Shown: in pieces, positions 16,298 through 25,386 of the stretch
Numbering within the stretch: position 1 is the stretch's first letter
Layout: each line of letters opens with the position of its first letter
NCBI RefSeq assembly: GCF_000744775.1
Contig: NZ_JQMP01000003.1
Coordinates: 620,001-684,000, forward strand
Direction: 5' to 3'
Source of the DNA: Thermorudis peleae
GTDB lineage: Bacteria > Chloroflexota > Chloroflexia > Thermomicrobiales > Thermomicrobiaceae
Length of the DNA: 64,000 nt
Translations under genes and position numbers: made by a program
Notes under the pieces: model-generated
Database searches by the model: none
What the model was told of the DNA's origin: nothing
What the model saw: only the letters and a program-made list of their open reading frames with translations

Positions 16298-18793
16298 TTA
16301 TTGAGGTGAGCGAGTGACTGGTGCGAGCGCTCGACGGGGTGTTCGATGCGTTCGTTGACGGGTAAGACGTGGCAAGAACGCGAAGGCCAGCAACCCTAAC
16401 GTGCCAGCTGCAGCGGTGATCAGTCCTGCAGTCAGGAGGGGTGGCCAATATGCGAACGTGACCGTGTGTTGACCGGCAGGAAGCCAGAGTGCCTGGTAGA
16501 TACCATCGGCGAGTGCGATTGGAGCAGCCTGCCCGTCAATCGTCGCATGCCACCCTGGGTCAGCTGTTACCGCGAGCACGAGATAGACAGGTGCAGAGGT
16601 TGTTACCGTAAGGTGAATGCGGTTTGGCCCATCCTGCGCAAGGCTGATCGTGCCCTGTGCGTTGGGATCAGCAGCTGGGAGTGCAGGCCCGCTGAGGTAG
16701 AGCTTCGTCCGTGGATCAAAGGTGGCTGTGAGCACCCGATCAAGCGCGTGGTCGACAGGCACGACCTCAGCTTGGCTACTCAGCCAAGCGCGTGGCAAGG
16801 CTGTCGTGTCTTCCCAAATGGCCAGTCCATCGGTGGTGGTCAGCACGCGGTGGAAGCGTGTGCTTGGCGGTATCACATCGGCACGTGTGATCAGGTACCG
16901 GACATTGAGCAAGTCATATGCTGGCCAGTCGCGATGGTTTCGCAGCGTATCAAGTACGCGGGCATACGCAGCTGGCTGCATGGGATCGAAGAGTCCACTG
17001 GCATCCTCGAAGCCAAACACGGCTGCAGCGCTTGGTTGCAAGGGAGCCGCAGCCGACTCGATGCGGAACTGACCGCTTGCAGCACCGTGCTGCCGGAGGA
17101 AAGACACGACTTCTGGGTGTCGGTAACCGCTAAGGATGTCGTTGCTTGTAGGGTTAAAGCCTGCTTGAGCGGTTGCGAGATCAAAGAAGAGCAATCCGAG
17201 GCTCACAAGCCCAAGCAAGGAGCTTGTCAAGATCTGCCTGTACCAAGCCCAAAACAGAGCTGCAAGGAGACCAAGCAGCAGCAGAAGCACATTGAGATCG
17301 TCGATTGCGATGAGGATACGTGGGGGGATGTCTCGTGAGAGAAGCGTGTTGTAGAGCACCGGGAGTGCAATCCCAAGAATAAAGATGATCCCACCGACAA
17401 GAATGAAGATACCCCGACGGAGAATCACGCGTACAGCGTCCCAAGAGCATAGTGGACAAAGCAATGCATCGAGCCCAAGCGCGGCCAGGAATGCCACGGC
17501 GAAGTCGACATAGAGGAGAGTGCGGGCAGGAGCGCGGAGTAAGTTGTCAAATGGAACGAAGCGGTACACCCAGCCGTGGAGCGCACTGCTGGGCCCAAGC
17601 GCGTGGAGCAGCGCGATGGCTCCCAACGCGGCGAAGAACCAGCGTTGCCAATGGCGACTGAGGATGAGCCCGAGGGCGGCGAAAGCCAGAGCAATGATGC
17701 CAGGATAGCCCCAAGTCTCAGTTGTGCTGAAAGGCCCCCAGTAGTTCGTAGGGTTGCTGCCAAAGATGTGCGGCAGGAGGAAATGGGCGAGCATTACGGG
17801 TTCAAAGCTGAAAGCCGATGCATCATCATAGCTCAGCCCACCAGCGCGCACTGAGCGGCGTGCTAGCTCGAGCGAGGGGAGCACCGCCGGGGCGGCGAGT
17901 GCAAGGCCGCAAGCTATAGTGAATGCAATCCGGAGCGTGCTGATAAGCACAGGCCGAACTGCCTGCCAGAGCTGTAACCATGGAATAGGCTCGCGCTGGA
18001 GCGCTTGCCAAGCCGTACCAAGATCCATCCAATGTGTGGCACAGAGGACGGCAAGCCACCAAGCGGCAGAAGCCAACAGGCCGTAGAGCACGCTCTGCTG
18101 ATGCCCTGCTGTTCCGAGGAGCGCGACTGCGAGTGCAGTGAGGACAGCCCAATACCATTGTGATCGAACGGTTAGTCGCTCAAGACCAAGCCAAATCCAT
18201 GGGATCCACGCGCATGCCGCGATCATCGAGTAGTGGCCCAGGTGGGCAACGAAGAAGCCACTGAAGGCACACCCGATGCCAGCGCCCAGTGCCGCTATAC
18301 GACGCAAGTGCAAACTCAGCCGGGCAACGGTATACCCACCGAGGCTAACGATGAAGTAATGGACGAAAACGAGTGTCTCCACGGCCTGGTACGTAAACGG
18401 TCTGGCAATGAGGTAGGCAACCCAATTCAGAGGATAGAGTAGGCCAGCTTGGTAATTCGCCAGCTGGGGCATACCAGAAAACAGCGTCGGATTCCACAGT
18501 GGAAACTCGCCAGATTGGACCACCCGTGCGTTATAGGCGTGCAGTGGAAAAGTGAACGAGGCAAGGTCGCCTCCACCATTCGGCACGAAGGCTGGTGTTA
18601 GGAGCAGGCGCCAGAAGAAGAGCACATGAAAGATGCCGAGCAGGCCAAGCGTCGCAAGCTCGGTGGCAACTGCGCGCCAGCGCCCACCACGAAGCCAGCA
18701 GCCGACGATCACGAGCAACCAGAAAGCTGTGATGCTGGCGAGGAACCAGCGAGAGAGCAGAGGGCTAGCCTGGGCAATGGACGCGAGGGCCAT
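16298..18793 (-). CDS. YfhO-family large membrane protein
   Basis: An 831-residue protein with about 12-14 transmembrane helices. It has the YfhO/GT-C-like motif around GDLASFTFPLHAYNARVV and MPQLANYQAGLLYPLNW, which resembles the first periplasmic loop of lipid-linked sugar glycosyltransferases. A soluble C-terminal part of about 250 residues (YLITRADVIPP, LPRAWLSSQ, VYLVLAVTADPGWHATIDG) precedes a final membrane helix. Members are linked to glycosylation of lipoteichoic acid or cell-surface polymers. The donor and acceptor here are unknown. It converges with the FAD oxidoreductase. Confidence 0.83.
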   Translation of the reverse strand: MALASIAQASPLLSRWFLASITAFWLLVIVGCWLRGGRWRAVATELATLGLLGIFHVLFFWRLLLTPAFVPNGGGDLASFTFPLHAYNARVVQSGEFPLWNPTLFSGMPQLANYQAGLLYPLNWVAYLIARPFTYQAVETLVFVHYFIVSLGGYTVARLSLHLRRIAALGAGIGCAFSGFFVAHLGHYSMIAACAWIPWIWLGLERLTVRSQWYWAVLTALAVALLGTAGHQQSVLYGLLASAAWWLAVLCATHWMDLGTAWQALQREPIPWLQLWQAVRPVLISTLRIAFTIACGLALAAPAVLPSLELARRSVRAGGLSYDDASAFSFEPVMLAHFLLPHIFGSNPTNYWGPFSTTETWGYPGIIALAFAALGLILSRHWQRWFFAALGAIALLHALGPSSALHGWVYRFVPFDNLLRAPARTLLYVDFAVAFLAALGLDALLCPLCSWDAVRVILRRGIFILVGGIIFILGIALPVLYNTLLSRDIPPRILIAIDDLNVLLLLLGLLAALFWAWYRQILTSSLLGLVSLGLLFFDLATAQAGFNPTSNDILSGYRHPEVVSFLRQHGAASGQFRIESAAAPLQPSAAAVFGFEDASGLFDPMQPAAYARVLDTLRNHRDWPAYDLLNVRYLITRADVIPPSTRFHRVLTTTDGLAIWEDTTALPRAWLSSQAEVVPVDHALDRVLTATFDPRTKLYLSGPALPAADPNAQGTISLAQDGPNRIHLTVTTSAPVYLVLAVTADPGWHATIDGQAAPIALADGIYQALWLPAGQHTVTFAYWPPLLTAGLITAAAGTLGLLAFAFLPRLTRQRTHRTPRRALAPVTRSPQ

Positions 18794-18814
18794 AGAACCC
18801 TGCCGCGTTACTTG

Positions 18815-19921
18815 TTAGACATTGAAGAGGATGTGCAGAATGTCGCCGTCTTGGACGACATAGTGCTTCCCTTCAAGGCGCAGTAGCCCAGCGCGCCGAG
18901 CTTCAGCAAGTCCGCCGGTTGCAACGAGGTCGTCATAGCTCACGACTTCTGCGCGGATAAAGCCTTGCTGCAGATCCGAATGGATTGCGCCAGCTGCCTC
19001 GACGGCAGTCATGCCCCGACGGATTGTCCACGCTCGCACCTCATCTTCTCCGACGGTGAAGAACGAGATCAACCCGAGGAGCGCGTAGGATGTGCGGATA
19101 ACGCGGTTGCGTCCTGGTTCGCGAATGCCCAGCTCGCTCATAAACTGCTCAGCTTCTTCGGGCGAGAGTTGGGCAAGTTCAGCTTCGAGTTTGCCCGGGA
19201 GTGCGTCGACTGCAACATGTGGCCCGCTGAAACGCTCGACGGTCGCACTGAGGAGTGCTTCGGCAGCGGCACCAAGTTGCTCTTCGCCAAGGTTCAGGAG
19301 AATGAGGAGTGGTTTGGCTGTCAGGAACCCGAAGCCGCGGAGCAGTTTCTCTTCGTCTGGCTCAAGGGGAACTGCACGGATGGGCGTGCCGTCAGTGAGC
19401 GCTTGGTGGAGCCGCTGCAGTACTGCCTGCTCACGTTCATGCGCCTCACGTTCACTGCCACGCAGCTTTGGGATCATTGACGCAATGCGTTGCAGGCGCT
19501 TTTCAATGACCGCAAGGTCGGCAAAGGCCAGCTCCATATTCATGGTCTCGATATCCCGCAGCGGGTCAACTGACCCTTCGGGATGGGGTACTGCTGGATC
19601 ATCGAATGCACGCACGACGTGCACGAGCGCACTTGCCTGGCTCAAATAGCTCAACAGCCGCCCGCTCAATCCCCGTTCATGGATCCCTTTGGCTAGCCCG
19701 GCAACGTCATAGTACTGGACCTCAGCTGGAACGGTACGACGCGGGTTGAACATTCGGGTAAGCACGTCGAGTCGCGGATCGGGAACTTTGACCGTGGCCA
19801 GGTTCGGCTCAGACTCGAGATCACTAAACCCGCCCGTTGGTGCGTCTGCACCGGTCAGTGCATTGAAGACCGTTGTCTTACCACTCTGGGGAAGACCGAT
19901 TAAGACAAGTTGTACTGCCAT
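18815..19921 (-). CDS. ychF: YchF/OLA1-type P-loop NTPase
   Basis: A 368-residue translation-associated ATPase/GTPase of the Obg group. The P-loop GLPQSGKTT is at residues 9-17, with GLPNVGKST being the more common form. VQYYDVAGLAKGIHERGLSG matches the switch/G3 region, then a coiled-coil domain (residues about 130-200) and a C-terminal TGS domain beginning near ISFFTVGEDEVRAWTIRRG. It associates with ribosomes and is implicated in stress responses. The YfhO-like gene follows 21 bases later. Confidence 0.93.
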   Translation of the reverse strand: MAVQLVLIGLPQSGKTTVFNALTGADAPTGGFSDLESEPNLATVKVPDPRLDVLTRMFNPRRTVPAEVQYYDVAGLAKGIHERGLSGRLLSYLSQASALVHVVRAFDDPAVPHPEGSVDPLRDIETMNMELAFADLAVIEKRLQRIASMIPKLRGSEREAHEREQAVLQRLHQALTDGTPIRAVPLEPDEEKLLRGFGFLTAKPLLILLNLGEEQLGAAAEALLSATVERFSGPHVAVDALPGKLEAELAQLSPEEAEQFMSELGIREPGRNRVIRTSYALLGLISFFTVGEDEVRAWTIRRGMTAVEAAGAIHSDLQQGFIRAEVVSYDDLVATGGLAEARRAGLLRLEGKHYVVQDGDILHILFNV

Positions 19922-19948
19922 TACCCCTGTCCTTCGATTGGCCGCGTA

Positions 19949-20635
19949 TTACGCTTGCTCTGACTGACGCGCAAGCAGTGGGTCGGGAATTCCTACCTCA
20001 GCGAATGCGGCTGCGCGGAGCCGGCAAGCGTCGCATTGCTGACACGGCGTTGTCCCTCCCTGGTAGCATGACCACGTTAGGCCATAGTCTACGCCCAGGG
20101 CAAGACCAAGCCGAATGATGCCCGCCTTTGGGATGTAGAGAAACGGTGCAATGACGGAAATGCGCTGCCCGGTTTCAACGAACTGTTTGCTTGCGAGATC
20201 AGCCGCACGCTGGTACGCCTCAAGAAATTCGGCTCGGCAGTCGGGATAACCTGAGTAGTCAACCTGACTCACTCCAATGAAGATCGCACTGGCCCCAATT
20301 GCCTCAGCGTATCCCGAGGCAATGGCCAGGAAGATAAGATTGCGCGCTGGTACCCAGGTTGAGGGGATCCCTTGACTCGGCTGAGTGGGAATGGGCCCAG
20401 CACCAACAAGCGATGAACCACCCCACTGAGCAAGATCGATCGAGACAAGCCGGTGTTCAACGACATCCAAAGCCTGGGCAACCGCTTGGGCCGATTGCAG
20501 CTCGCGTTGGTGACGCTGACCATAAAGGAAGGAGAGGGCATAGAGGGCGAATCCTTGCGCACGGGCCAGATAGGCTGCTGTTGTGCTGTCAAGCCCTCCC
20601 GAGAGCAAGACGACCGCGCGTGGCTGTTGACTCAT
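19949..20635 (-). CDS. queC: 7-cyano-7-deazaguanine synthase QueC
   Basis: A 228-residue ATP-dependent enzyme converting 7-carboxy-7-deazaguanine to preQ0 in queuosine biosynthesis. The PP-loop SGGLDSTTA is at residues 12-20, FLYGQRHQRELQSA follows, and zinc is bound by four Cys near the C-terminus (SCYQGG, PCQQCDACR). The genes queD, queE and queF are not in the window. No preQ1 riboswitch is recognisable in the 137-base upstream interval. Confidence 0.95.
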   Translation of the reverse strand: MSQQPRAVVLLSGGLDSTTAAYLARAQGFALYALSFLYGQRHQRELQSAQAVAQALDVVEHRLVSIDLAQWGGSSLVGAGPIPTQPSQGIPSTWVPARNLIFLAIASGYAEAIGASAIFIGVSQVDYSGYPDCRAEFLEAYQRAADLASKQFVETGQRISVIAPFLYIPKAGIIRLGLALGVDYGLTWSCYQGGTTPCQQCDACRLRAAAFAEVGIPDPLLARQSEQA

Positions 20636-20772
20636 GCTTCCCTTGCTCCTCCTCGCGCACTCCGTGCACGCGAACGCACACCGGCGATTAAGGATGCCAT
20701 GGTTTTTGTGTTCTGTCGCGACAACGTATGCTTAAGGGCTTATAAGCGGCTGGCCCGTGGAGGTGAGCCAGA

Positions 20773-21414
20773 ATGGATCAGTGGCGGCGAAATGCAACGA
20801 GGGCGCGACAGGAGGCGAACTGGCATACCGTAGCGCTCGTAGCAGTAGCCAGTGGTATTGCAGCGGCATGTCACTGGGTATGGCAACGTGCTCCCGACCC
20901 AAGTCCACAGCGTGCTCTGGCTGACGGCTGTTGCCATGCTGCGACAGCGTTTGCCACTGCGTTGCCAGCTGCCTATCGTGTTCCTGATCCCTCACGATTC
21001 CTCGTCGCTGCCGTGCTCGGTGGTGTTGCTATTGACCTTGACCATGTTGCCGCTGCACGGTCACTGCGACTCACGGATTGCATGACGATGCCGTCTCGTC
21101 CCCCGACACACTCTCTGGCAACTATTCTCCTTGCCTCGAGTGTCGTGGCGTTGATCAGGCCATGGCGCGGGCTTGGCCTCGGTGCATTTTTAGGCTTGAG
21201 CAGCCATCTTCTTCGTGACGTAAGTACTGGTGGCGCGCCATTGTTCCGCCGCGATACGGTGTGGCGGCTCCCCTATCCACTTGCGCTCCTTGTCAATGGG
21301 ATGGTCGGGATACTTGGCTGGTGGCTCGCTGGGACCGCGCCCAAAGCCTCTATGCTCTCCACTATAACGACTCGCCAGATCTACCAGCATGCCACTTCCA
21401 GTGCAGCTGGCTAG
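20773..21414 (+). CDS. YdjM/DUF457-like membrane metal-dependent hydrolase
   Basis: A 213-residue membrane protein with about four to five hydrophobic segments. GGVAIDLDHV and RPPTHSLATILLAS match the Asp-x-Asp-His and Thr-His-Ser motifs of the LexA-regulated, membrane-bound hydrolase family (DUF457), which binds metal. A later HLLRDVSTGGAPLFRR supplies further His/Asp residues. GGAGGTGAG precedes the start. The reaction catalysed by this family is not established. Confidence 0.72.
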   Translation: MDQWRRNATRARQEANWHTVALVAVASGIAAACHWVWQRAPDPSPQRALADGCCHAATAFATALPAAYRVPDPSRFLVAAVLGGVAIDLDHVAAARSLRLTDCMTMPSRPPTHSLATILLASSVVALIRPWRGLGLGAFLGLSSHLLRDVSTGGAPLFRRDTVWRLPYPLALLVNGMVGILGWWLAGTAPKASMLSTITTRQIYQHATSSAAG

Positions 21415-21476
21415 AAAGTGCAGCAGGTTGGGCTGCTATCTGGTAGGATGAGGGAAAGGGAAGCTAAGGGGGTATT

Positions 21477-21830
21477 GTGTCAACGATATTGACGATCCAT
21501 GGGATGCTTGGGCAGGCGCTCGTTGTGATTTATCTCCTCATCGCCCTCGGCTCGTATGTACGACGCCAGCAGGGTGGCCTGCCGATGTGGGTGCTCGGCA
21601 TTGCCCATACTCTCCTGGTTCTGCAGGTAATCCTTGGCGTCACGCTCTACATCCGGGCTCCGCAGTCGATTTCTTGGGTCCATCCACTGAGTGGCATCGT
21701 GGCACTGCTGGCGTTAGGGCTCACAACGCCATTGCGGCGGCGAATGGGACGTGGTGAGGCAAACGCCTTGTCTGCGCTCGCTGTTGTGCTGTTTGCGGCG
21801 ATCGCCGTCGGTATTGCTGAGATGCGCTAA
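21477..21830 (+). CDS. Small four-helix membrane protein of unknown function
   Basis: A 117-residue protein from a GTG with AGGGGG four bases upstream. Four hydrophobic helices contain conserved-looking His8 (TIHGMLGQ), His44 (IAHTLL) and His69 (WVHPLSG) near helix ends. This pattern is compatible with heme b binding, as in cytochrome b561- or COX15-like proteins, but the similarity is weak. It converges on the RNase J gene with a 4-base overlap and follows the YdjM-like gene. Confidence 0.65.
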   Translation: MSTILTIHGMLGQALVVIYLLIALGSYVRRQQGGLPMWVLGIAHTLLVLQVILGVTLYIRAPQSISWVHPLSGIVALLALGLTTPLRRRMGRGEANALSALAVVLFAAIAVGIAEMR

Positions 21831-23488
21831 AGCTCACTGATAATTGGCAGGATAAGTGGGCGGGTTTTTGCTCGGCGATAGAGCTGGCGGCCGAGGACAT
21901 GCTTCGTCCGGCTGACAAGATAGCCGTGGCTAAACCCGCCCTTCTGCCGCTGGAGGAAGCGGCGGAAATCCTCGGTGACCTTGGCGAGTACCTCTGGACT
22001 GATCTGGCCGTTGAGCCCCTGGGCAGTTACTTCCGGTCCGGCAATCAGCTTGCCAGTCTCGCGATCGATCACAAAGGTTGCAATGATCACGCCACTCGTA
22101 GCAATTTCATCTCGGCGCCGCAGAATCGCATGCTGGCTCGTCACGAAATCAACGAGAATTGGCCCAGTGTCGACAGTGCCCTCGCGTCGTGCGTCATCGC
22201 GGCCGAAGGTAAGCACGCTACCAAGTTCGGGGATGATGATCCTCTCAGGTGGATAGCCGAGCTCCATAGCCAGCTCTCGGTAAAGGGCAAGGTGTCGGTA
22301 CTCACCGTGGATCGGTACACAGAACCGTGGCCGTACGAGCCGGAGCATCAGCTTGAGCTCTTCGCGGCTCGCATGACCTGAGACATGGACCATTGGCTCG
22401 ATTTCCGGATAAATAACGCGCACACCGCGACGGAAGAGGGCATCAATTGTCTGGCTCACGGTCTCTTCGTTGCCAGGGATCGGTGTCGCTGAGAAGATGA
22501 CCGTGTCGCCTTCTGCAAGATGAATGTGGGGGTGGTCGCCACTGGCAATCCGAGCGAGGGCAGCTGTTGCCTCCCCTTGGCTCCCGGTCGTAAGGAGCAT
22601 CACCTGTCTTGGGGGGAGTGCCATCGCGACGTCGAGCGGCACAATCACGCCGTCGGGCGGCTTGAGGTAGCCAAGTTCCATGGCGATACGTGTGCTCTGT
22701 TCCATGCTGCGGCCTGAAATTGCCACTTTGCGACCATGCCGGTGCGCAGCACGAATCGCCTGATCGATCCGCGTTATGTTGGACGCAAACGTCGTTAAAA
22801 CCACACGTCCCGGAGCTTGGCCGATAATACGATCAAGTGCTTCACTGACCACTGCCTCGGATGGGGTGTGTCCTGGTCGTTCGACGCGAACGGCATCGGA
22901 GAGCAGCACGAGAACGCCCTCACGCCCGATCTCGCGGAGCCGTTCCTCATCAGTCGTTGGGCCAAGTGGTGGGGTTGGATCAAATTTATAATCGCCTGTA
23001 TGAATGACCCAGCCGAGCGGCGTATGTAACGCAATGGCATAGCTGCCAGGGATGCTGTGGGTTACCGGAATGAACTCGGCTTCGAAATATTTCCCCAGCC
23101 GGTAACGTGTATGGGGGCGCACGACATCAAACTTTGCTAGCTTAGGATTGCCAAGTTCTTCAACTTTTGCTCGCGCATAGGCAATGGCAAACTCTGAGCC
23201 GTAAATGCGAATTGGTGCAGCGCTTGCCAGCTCGTTGAGGAGGAAGGGCACACCGCCGATGTGGTCTTCGTGACCGTGGGTCAAGAGCAGACCACGGAGT
23301 TTCGAGAGGCGTTCTTTGATATACCGTACATCAGGGATGATCAGGTCGATACCACGTAGCTCTTCTTCAGGGAACTTGGCACCGGCGTCGATAAGGACCA
23401 TCTCGCCGCGATACTCATACACTGTTAAGCTTTTGCCAATTTCGCCAACGCCGCCCAAGGGGATGATGCGTAGTCGCGGCTTTGCCAT
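21827..23488 (-). CDS. rnj: Ribonuclease J
   Basis: A 553-residue metallo-beta-lactamase/beta-CASP nuclease with endo- and 5'-3' exonuclease activity in mRNA decay and rRNA maturation. The zinc motif HGHEDH is at residues 71-76. Further motifs are VTHSIPGS, HTGDYKFDP, the beta-CASP region (TTFASNITRI, SGRSM, TTGSQGE, FSATPIPGNE) and HVSGHASREEL, HGEYRHL, with a C-terminal dimer domain. The start at 23488 (MAKPRLRIIPLGG) has AAGGGG 10 bases upstream; in-frame ATG codons further upstream have none. Confidence 0.95.
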   Translation of the reverse strand: MAKPRLRIIPLGGVGEIGKSLTVYEYRGEMVLIDAGAKFPEEELRGIDLIIPDVRYIKERLSKLRGLLLTHGHEDHIGGVPFLLNELASAAPIRIYGSEFAIAYARAKVEELGNPKLAKFDVVRPHTRYRLGKYFEAEFIPVTHSIPGSYAIALHTPLGWVIHTGDYKFDPTPPLGPTTDEERLREIGREGVLVLLSDAVRVERPGHTPSEAVVSEALDRIIGQAPGRVVLTTFASNITRIDQAIRAAHRHGRKVAISGRSMEQSTRIAMELGYLKPPDGVIVPLDVAMALPPRQVMLLTTGSQGEATAALARIASGDHPHIHLAEGDTVIFSATPIPGNEETVSQTIDALFRRGVRVIYPEIEPMVHVSGHASREELKLMLRLVRPRFCVPIHGEYRHLALYRELAMELGYPPERIIIPELGSVLTFGRDDARREGTVDTGPILVDFVTSQHAILRRRDEIATSGVIIATFVIDRETGKLIAGPEVTAQGLNGQISPEVLAKVTEDFRRFLQRQKGGFSHGYLVSRTKHVLGRQLYRRAKTRPLILPIISEL

Positions 23489-23730
23489 TGAATGTCTGCC
23501 CCTTTGTCCCATCGGCCTGCCCGATGACTCCCTTATCTCATTGATCGCCCTGGCTGGCCGCTTGGCTTGCACGCACAAGGCGGCTACTCAATCATACTGA
23601 GCGCTTGGCAAATTCTGCACAAAATGCAGCCGTTCGTCGACCAAGGCGGCTCTATCGTCTACAATAGACCCCATTGGGTAGAGACAAGCGTGGAGCCGGC
23701 CGTGGCAGCAGCGGTGGGGTGGGGGCGTGG

Positions 23731-24396
23731 ATGAACGAGCCACAGCGGTTTCGGGACCGTGCCGAAGCAGGCCAACGCTTAGCCGAACGTTTACGTGAAT
23801 TGCCGATCGAGCGTGGTATCGTCCTGGCGCTGCCGCGCGGCGGTGTGCTTGTCGGCTATGAAATTGCTCGCATACTGCAGTTGCCCCTTGATGTGATTCT
23901 GACCCGCAAAATCGGTGCGCCGTTCAACCCCGAATATGCCATTGGCGTCGTTGCAGAGAATGGATTCGTCTCAGTGAATCGCCAGGAGCTGGAACTGGGT
24001 ATTGCAACACCTGACTACATTGCTCGTGCTGTCCGAGAGCTCAGCGCTGAACTCATGCGACGCCGACAGCGCTACCGGGGTGGCCGCCCGTTACCTGATC
24101 TCACAGGTCGCACGGCCATTATCGTCGATGATGGCGTCGCAACCGGCTTTACCATGCTCGGCGCGATTGCTGCGGTCAAAGAGCAGCATCCGGCTCGCCT
24201 CATCGCTGCCCTGCCAGTGGCCCCACCCCAGGCCGTCGAGCAACTCGCTCCGCAGGTCGATGACCTCGTTGTCCTGCTGACCCCTGATCCCCTTGACGGC
24301 GTCGGCGCGTGGTACGAAGACTTCCGACAGCTTGACGACGATGAAGTCGTGGCGTTACTACAGCGTGCCCAGCAAGAACTTGCACAGGCACCATAG
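23731..24396 (+). CDS. Phosphoribosyltransferase-domain protein
   Basis: A 221-residue type I phosphoribosyltransferase fold. LALPRGGVLVGYEIA is the N-terminal phosphate loop, LDVILTRKIGAPFNPEYAIGVVAENG the flexible region, and AIIVDDGVATGFTM the PRPP-binding motif. This variant (often annotated as a predicted phosphoribosyltransferase, near erythromycin-esterase or dienelactone-hydrolase genes elsewhere) has no known substrate. The start at 23731 follows GGGGGCGTGG; the GTG three bases upstream is an alternative. A TACAAT hexamer at about 23659 could be its -10. Confidence 0.83.
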   Translation: MNEPQRFRDRAEAGQRLAERLRELPIERGIVLALPRGGVLVGYEIARILQLPLDVILTRKIGAPFNPEYAIGVVAENGFVSVNRQELELGIATPDYIARAVRELSAELMRRRQRYRGGRPLPDLTGRTAIIVDDGVATGFTMLGAIAAVKEQHPARLIAALPVAPPQAVEQLAPQVDDLVVLLTPDPLDGVGAWYEDFRQLDDDEVVALLQRAQQELAQAP

Positions 24397-24480
24397 CCAG
24401 CTGTGCAGAGCATTGCCTGCTCACAAGCGCTGCCTCGCTCGTGTCTTGCCTATCGACGTGCAGTGCTGACCTTGTCTGCA

Positions 24481-24496
24481 CACGCAGTCCTGCGTG
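24481..24496 (+). terminator. Short hairpin, possible weak terminator
   Basis: A 7-bp inverted repeat (CACGCAG at 24481-24487, CTGCGTG at 24490-24496) is followed by ATTTCCC, about 85 bases after the phosphoribosyltransferase stop. The loop is very short, so pairing would open by one base pair. The rest of 24397-24651 shows no gene. Confidence 0.3.
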
Positions 24497-24651
24497 CATT
24501 TCCCGATTGCGAGTTCGGGCAAGAAGAACCTAATGCATGTATGAATGAAGCGAGGAAGCCCCACGTCCCCATGCTGGAACAATGAGGTTGCAGAGGCACC
24601 GTTGTGCTCGCTAAGATCAGCGGGAGTGTACGAGATGCAGGAGAACCGGGT

Positions 24652-25386
24652 ATGACTACGTTACTGTATCTCGATGACAGCTATCTCCGTGTGTTCGACG
24701 CGACAGTGGTCGCGGTTACACCCGACCAAGGCGTCGTGTTAGATCGGACGGCCTTCTACCCCGGTGGTGGTGGTCAACCGCACGATGTTGGTTGGCTGCG
24801 GGCTGGTGACGCTGTTTGGCGTGTCATATCACTGCGCCGTGGTCTCACTCCTGGTGAAGTTGTTCATCTCCTTGATCATGCACCGGTGCCACCTGTCGGC
24901 ACGAAGGTTCAGGGTGAAATCGACTGGGATCGCCGCTATCGGCTCATGCGTACCCACACTGCGCTCCATGTCCTCTGTGGTGTCGTCTTCCGCGAGTATG
25001 GCGCGCTGGTCACGGGCGGCAACATGGATGTTGATAAAGCGCGCATGGACTTTGAACTCGAAGATCTTAATCCCGAGCGCGTAACTCGGATCGAGCGGTT
25101 GGCAAACGACGCCATTGCTCGAGGCTTGCCTGTGCAATGGTGGACGGTGTCACGCGAAGAGGCAGAGCGTATTCCGGACTTGATTCGTACAAAGGTCAAT
25201 CTCCTTCCTCCTGATCTTCGCGAAATTCGGATTGTTGAGATCGTTGGACTGGATCTGCAAGCGGATGGTGGCACCCATGTCCATAACACCCGTGAAATTG
25301 GGGGCATCCGGGTGATTGGCACGCGTTCGAAGGGACGTGCCAACAAGCGGCTTGAGATCGTAGTAGTTGATCCGGAGGAGCAATGA
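24652..25386 (+). CDS. AlaX-type alanyl-tRNA editing protein
   Basis: A 244-residue free-standing homologue of the AlaRS editing domain, which hydrolyses Ser-tRNA(Ala) or Gly-tRNA(Ala). The N-terminal barrel has DRTAFYPGGGGQPHDVG. Zinc motif one is His102-x3-His106 (HTALH). The second motif reads QADGGTHVHNTREIGG, with Asp205 where AlaRS has Cys, and His209. The start at 24652 has GGAG eight bases upstream. The stop overlaps the aminotransferase start (ATGA), so the two are translationally coupled. Confidence 0.92.
   Translation: MTTLLYLDDSYLRVFDATVVAVTPDQGVVLDRTAFYPGGGGQPHDVGWLRAGDAVWRVISLRRGLTPGEVVHLLDHAPVPPVGTKVQGEIDWDRRYRLMRTHTALHVLCGVVFREYGALVTGGNMDVDKARMDFELEDLNPERVTRIERLANDAIARGLPVQWWTVSREEAERIPDLIRTKVNLLPPDLREIRIVEIVGLDLQADGGTHVHNTREIGGIRVIGTRSKGRANKRLEIVVVDPEEQ

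Noticed and set aside
16466-17338. 290-codon + strand open frame
   Set aside because: Antisense to the YfhO-like gene, with no domain and no ribosome site.
20636-20772. Possible preQ1 riboswitch before queC
   Set aside because: I looked for the short hairpin with an A-rich tail on the - strand and did not find it.
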